This document shows positions 60,795-64,000 of a stretch of 64,000 bases of DNA, one piece after another. Each line of letters opens with the position of its first letter. Position 1 is the stretch's first letter. The notes under the pieces are model-generated. The model saw only the letters and a list, made by a program, of their open reading frames with translations, ran no database searches and was not told the origin of the DNA. Where the stretch lies: positions 496,001 to 560,000 of the forward strand of contig CBDHEM010000071.1 in assembly GCA_965261955.1 (NCBI GenBank), written 5' to 3'. The DNA comes from JABAAI01 sp965261955 (GTDB lineage: Bacteria > Spirochaetota > Leptospiria > Leptospirales > Leptonemataceae). The position numbers and the translations under genes are program-made.

Positions 60795-61532
60795 CTATTG
60801 CAACTTATTTAATTTTTGAAAGATGAAGCGGAAACAAAGATAGGATAAAGCACATATCACCATCCAAATAATAATTTCTTGGACAGCATAGGCTACTGAA
60901 CCATAAAATGGATTAGCACGTATTTCTCTATAATCCAAAAGATCACAGGGGTGAAAGGCACAGTTGATATTGCTACTTGGAGGTGTAAATAGATAGGCGA
61001 CAATGATCAGCAGAGGGCCCCATAAGATTGAGTATGCTAGTGAGTTTTTAGAAAAACCGTTAGAATACACGGCGTAGAAGGCAATAGGGATTAAGGCAAA
61101 ATGAAGAATTATAGATATGGCCAAGACGATAGGATCATCAGATTCTTCAAAAAGGATTAAAGTCCGCCCCAACTGGGAGGTACCAAAAAGTTGGTTAAGT
61201 ATATACAAAAACATATCTACTCCCCATAGAAATTGAGCAGGTATAGCGGTGACCAATACTGCACAAATTACGTTCTGTCTTCGCATAAGTAGAGCTATTG
61301 CAAGTAGAATGGCTGTAGAATTGCAGTACCATATAATTTCTTCTATTTCGTTGTGATAATAGACAATATGCATAACCATGTTTAGACTTACTAAGACCAA
61401 CAAAATGATGGCAAATATATTCAATGATTTTTGATCTTTAGGTAGTCGCATAAGAATGAATTGACGTAACTCCGGCTTAGATGACTCTACACAATTTTTG
61501 CGTTTCTGCTCTTGCATGCAAGAAAAATTCAT
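60795..61532 (-). CDS. Multi-span membrane protein, unknown
   Basis: 245 residues with about six membrane helices and a charged 35-residue N-terminus. Notable segments: YYHNEIEEIIWYCNSTAILLAIALLM, quoted in part as IEEIIWYCNSTA, QFLWGVDMFLYI near the third helix, and a Cys-bearing loop NINCAFHPCDLLDYREIR. The pattern suggests a family of unknown membrane proteins with an acidic/aromatic pocket. No neighbours give a clue. Confidence 0.6.
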   Translation of the reverse strand: MNFSCMQEQKRKNCVESSKPELRQFILMRLPKDQKSLNIFAIILLVLVSLNMVMHIVYYHNEIEEIIWYCNSTAILLAIALLMRRQNVICAVLVTAIPAQFLWGVDMFLYILNQLFGTSQLGRTLILFEESDDPIVLAISIILHFALIPIAFYAVYSNGFSKNSLAYSILWGPLLIIVAYLFTPPSSNINCAFHPCDLLDYREIRANPFYGSVAYAVQEIIIWMVICALSYLCFRFIFQKLNKLQ

Positions 61533-61738
61533 TTTTGTTTAGTTTTATATATCCTGATGTGGATACAAGTCCGAAGTGCAACAGCACCCTCCCCTCAAGC
61601 AAATATCTACTTAGATATTTGGTGAAAATAAGAAAATGTCAAAAAGACATCTCAGTTTAGCTACAAACAACTCCATATAAGTCGAAGATTTCATAATTAC
61701 GCCCATTTTACAACCGTCGTTCAAGGTAGAACAACAGC

Positions 61739-62569
61739 TTACGGATCTCTTTTCCAACCAAGTTTATCAATAACGAGTTTCATATCATTCCAAAGGTCCT
61801 TCTTTAAAGGACTTTTGTCACCCCCGTTCCGTAGTATGTAACTGGGATGATAAATTGGCATAACAAGGATATCTTGAAATTTATGCCATTTTCCCCGTAA
61901 ACGTGTGATACCTAAATTTGTTGAAAGTAAAAATTTACTAGCTGGGCCCCCCACGGCTACAATGACTTTAGGTTGAATGATCTCAATCTGCTTTAAGAGA
62001 TAGGGGTGGCATACCCCCAGCTCTTCCTTGTCAGGGGGGCGATCTTTTTTAAAGGCAAGATCAACGGTTGGACGACATTTAACAATATTAGTAATATAGA
62101 CATGATTACGGGGTACTTTTATCCCATTTTCAATCATTCGTGTTAAAAATTGCCCAGAGCGTCCAATAAAAGGCCGTCCACTTATATCTTCTTCACGACC
62201 AGGTCCCTCTCCAATAAACAGAAGATCTGCATTTGGATTTCCCTCCCCAAAAACAGTTTTTTGCCGTGTTTTGGCTAGTTTGCATCGTGTACATTGAGAG
62301 ACTTTTTTGGCTATAAGTTCTAAATTCCTTTGTTTTTCCTCCGCATCAAAGAATATTTTAGGTATTTCTTTTTTAGCTATTTCTTCCTTTTTAGATATTT
62401 CTTCTTTCGACGTTTCTTCCATTGAGGATTCTTCCAGGGAGGATTGAGGGGAATGCACTCGTGAACGGGGTATTTGTTTTTTTTCCATTAGATTTAGATT
62501 TAGATTTAGATTTTCATTTAACTCATTTAGAGAAAATTGCGAAGGGGAGAAAAGATCATATTGTGACAT
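61739..62569 (-). CDS. Type-4 uracil-DNA glycosylase
   Basis: 276 residues. The C-terminal 200 form a family 4 UDG: Fe-S ligands CTRCKLAKTR (about 92) and the later Cys in NIVKCRP and GVCHPYLL; active-site strand FIGEGPGREEDISGRPFIGR; uracil-binding HPSYILRNGG. It removes uracil from DNA during base-excision repair. The first 75 residues are a low-complexity charged extension including a Glu/Lys repeat (EETSKEEISKKEEIAKKE). A large MITE lies 18 bases upstream of the start. Confidence 0.9.
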   Translation of the reverse strand: MSQYDLFSPSQFSLNELNENLNLNLNLMEKKQIPRSRVHSPQSSLEESSMEETSKEEISKKEEIAKKEIPKIFFDAEEKQRNLELIAKKVSQCTRCKLAKTRQKTVFGEGNPNADLLFIGEGPGREEDISGRPFIGRSGQFLTRMIENGIKVPRNHVYITNIVKCRPTVDLAFKKDRPPDKEELGVCHPYLLKQIEIIQPKVIVAVGGPASKFLLSTNLGITRLRGKWHKFQDILVMPIYHPSYILRNGGDKSPLKKDLWNDMKLVIDKLGWKRDP

Positions 62570-62586
62570 ACTTATAGTCTATAAAG

Positions 62587-62754
62587 AGGGGCTGTTGTGG
62601 AATGTAAACCATGAGGGGGGAGAAGGAGGGGGAGAAGGAGGAAGGGGCAAACAAAATACTGTGAAACACTGATTTGAGGCATGTTGAGGTATGTATGGAG
62701 TTATGTATGATAGAAGATCACTTCCCTATTTTTTTGTGTTTTCCAACAGTCCCA
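62587..62754 (+). mobile_element. MITE-like element with insert (about 168 bp)
   Basis: Left GGGGCTGTTGTGGAATGTAA, internal ACTGTGAAACACTGATTTGA, right TTTTTTTGTGTTTTCCAACA. It is longer than the 106-bp copies because of a G/A-rich stretch (about 62610-62650) near its left end. Located directly upstream of the UDG gene. Confidence 0.65.
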
Positions 62755-63034
62755 TTAAGAATGGCTTTAGAATGTTCGGTGCAAAAAGCAATATAAAATT
62801 CAAAATATGTTGACGAAAATAATTTTTTTTATAATACTTGCAGGTGCTTTTATCTCTTTGTTGCGTCTTGCTTGCTTGTGCTTATCCGTTTGGCTGGTGA
62901 GTCAGCTATAGCCCGGGTTGTGAGTATAAAATAGGTATTGTGCATTTTGAGGGACATAGAGGTTGTTGCATCATGGATGTTCCCATCCCATGGGATATTT
63001 CACAGAATAGAAAATTCAGAGGAGATTTGAAAAT
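62755..63034. other. Upstream region of the YHS gene
   Basis: No gene. A good ribosome site, GAGGAG, lies about 11 bases before the YHS start. Confidence 0.4.
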
Positions 63035-63499
63035 ATGAAACAAAAGAAAAATGGTAAGCTATTTCGGCTTGTCTTGGGTGTATTATTCGTAGCTTTCGTT
63101 TGTGGTACGGCTGTTGTAGCTGGACCTGTGAACAAGACCTTCATTGGTGCTAAAGCCATTGAGGGTTATGATGCGGTAGCTTACTTCAAAGAAAAAAGAC
63201 CAGTTCGTGGTAAGAAGAAGTTTTCTTTTTCTTGGAAGGGAGCGAATTGGTATTTTGCGAGTGTGGCTAACCGCGATCTTTTCAAAAAGAATCCTAAGAA
63301 ATACGCCCCACAGTTTGGTGGCTATTGTGCTTATGCTGTTGCTAAGGGACATACTGCTGGAATAGATCCTAATGCTTGGCACATTTATAAAGGGAAGCTT
63401 TATCTAAATTACGATAAAGATATACAAAAAAAATGGCTAAAAAAGAAAAGGCATTATATTCAAAAAGCTGTTAAAAATTGGCCGGCGCTCTCTAAGTAA
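63035..63499 (+). CDS. Secreted YHS-domain protein
   Basis: 154 residues. Signal peptide (FRLVLGVLFVAFVCGTAVVAG), then a YHS domain: AIEGYDAVAYFKEKRP (about 41), FSWKGANWYFASVANRDLFKKN and FGGYCAYAVAKGH with the conserved Cys near 98. YHS domains are associated with metal (often copper) binding or handling. A strong hairpin follows 60 bases after the stop. Confidence 0.88.
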   Translation: MKQKKNGKLFRLVLGVLFVAFVCGTAVVAGPVNKTFIGAKAIEGYDAVAYFKEKRPVRGKKKFSFSWKGANWYFASVANRDLFKKNPKKYAPQFGGYCAYAVAKGHTAGIDPNAWHIYKGKLYLNYDKDIQKKWLKKKRHYIQKAVKNWPALSK

Positions 63500-63562
63500 A
63501 AATTATGAAATGGCTTTATTATTCTAAAGTGGGTAAACAGTTAATAGGATCATTTCATAGGG

Positions 63563-63603
63563 ATGTTAGAGGGAGAAGATGTGATATCTTATCCCTCTAA
63601 CAT
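63563..63603. terminator. Strong hairpin after YHS gene
   Basis: Arms ATGTTAGAGGGA and TCCCTCTAACAT (12 bp) with an inner AGAT/ATCT pairing. No long U-run follows, so terminator function is plausible but unproven. Confidence 0.5.
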
Positions 63604-63702
63604 GTATTACAAAGTAGGCATTGCCGTTTCATGGTGGGAAATTTTTTGCCTCGTGTTATATAGATTTGTTGTGTGTGATTTAGGAAAGAAATGATTTTGG
63701 AG

Positions 63703-63729
63703 GCAGCCTTTATTGGGTATAAAGGCTGT
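63703..63729. promoter_or_regulatory. Hairpin in the SDR gene leader
   Basis: CAGCCTTTA, short loop, TAAAGGCTG; about 32 bases before the SDR start, on the mRNA leader if transcription begins upstream. Confidence 0.35.
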
Positions 63730-63760
63730 CCCATTAGAAAAGAGAATAAGGAAGTTTAAT

Positions 63761-64000
63761 ATGATAAATGATAGAAGTGACGTATTGAAAGGCCAGAGTG
63801 CTCTAGTCACAGGTGCAAACTCTGGGATAGGTAAAGGTGTTGCTAAGCTTTTAGCTGCAGCAGGTGCTCAAGTTGTTGTGAATTACGTAGTGAATGAGGA
63901 AGAGGCACTAGGCGTTGTTGAAGAGATTAAGGATGCTGATGGGTCTGCTATTGCCATTCACGCTGATGTGAGCAATGAAGAACAGGTTCAAACGATGTTT
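63761..64000 (+). CDS. Short-chain dehydrogenase (SDR), N-terminal part
   Basis: Starts ATGATAAATGATAG with AAGGAAG about eight bases upstream and runs off the window after 80 codons. Classical SDR cofactor motif ALVTGANSGIGKGVAKLLA (about residues 14-32) and HADVSNEEQVQ. The layout (VVVNYVVNEEEALGVVEEI) is like glucose 1-dehydrogenase-type SDRs, but the catalytic Tyr-Lys part is outside the window. Confidence 0.88.
   Translation, partial: MINDRSDVLKGQSALVTGANSGIGKGVAKLLAAAGAQVVVNYVVNEEEALGVVEEIKDADGSAIAIHADVSNEEQVQTMF

Overview
The window is about 64 kb of AT-rich bacterial chromosome. It fits a spirochaete, most likely near Leptospirales. The pointers are a FliH flagellar export protein, a 23S rRNA gene with no 16S, 5S or tRNA beside it (unlinked rRNA genes are characteristic of Leptospira), secreted or lipoprotein-like GLUG-repeat proteins, a caspase-like secreted protein and a caa3-type cytochrome oxidase that implies aerobic respiration. 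The taxon is inferred from gene content; no database search was possible.

Layout. 1-6000: a tandem cluster of near-identical GLUG-repeat genes on the minus strand (one cut by the window edge, two complete, one C-terminal stump). 6000-7140: an 11-bp repeat array of start-stop minigenes, then an orphan fliH. 7140-13200: accessory and decayed DNA, with IS3 remnants, two large hairpin-rich non-coding repeat fields, a frameshifted membrane protein and a further transposase tail. 13200-29900: housekeeping blocks: gshA and ggt (glutathione synthesis and breakdown), an App1-type phosphatase-like protein, hisH and hisA, a radical SAM/DUF2344 protein, a fourth GLUG gene (lipoprotein), gyrB, a DksA-like protein, an SRPBCC protein and a LolD-like ATPase. 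30191-33168: 23S rRNA inside a perfect 23-bp inverted repeat. 33800-46800: coxBAC, a CcmA-like ATPase, a YdcF-family protein, a sigma-54 activator, a membrane-anchored coiled-coil protein followed by gmk, a DUF368 transporter, an FAD-linked oxidase and metW. 46800-48240: a gene-poor stretch with about 47 copies of a 13-bp tandem repeat. 48240-57190: caspase-like protein, small proteins, a MerR-TPR protein, dnaE and tgt. 57640-59880: a compact three-gene membrane operon of unknown function. 59880-64000: IS5 remnant, membrane protein, type-4 uracil-DNA glycosylase, YHS protein and the start of an SDR dehydrogenase.

Two themes stand out. First, repeats at many scales: duplicated surface-type genes, in-gene repeat units, minisatellites of 11-13 bp, a tetranucleotide tract upstream of fliH and hairpin arrays. 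Second, a family of about 105-165 bp MITE-like elements, with ends resembling CTGTTGCGAAATG and TTTGCAACAG, lies tight against genes and in at least two cases supplies the last codons and stop codon of the neighbouring gene (hisH, ggt).

Best candidates for something undescribed are the three-gene membrane operon at 57642-59880 and the hairpin array at 9340-11130, built around the GCGAAGC mini-hairpin.
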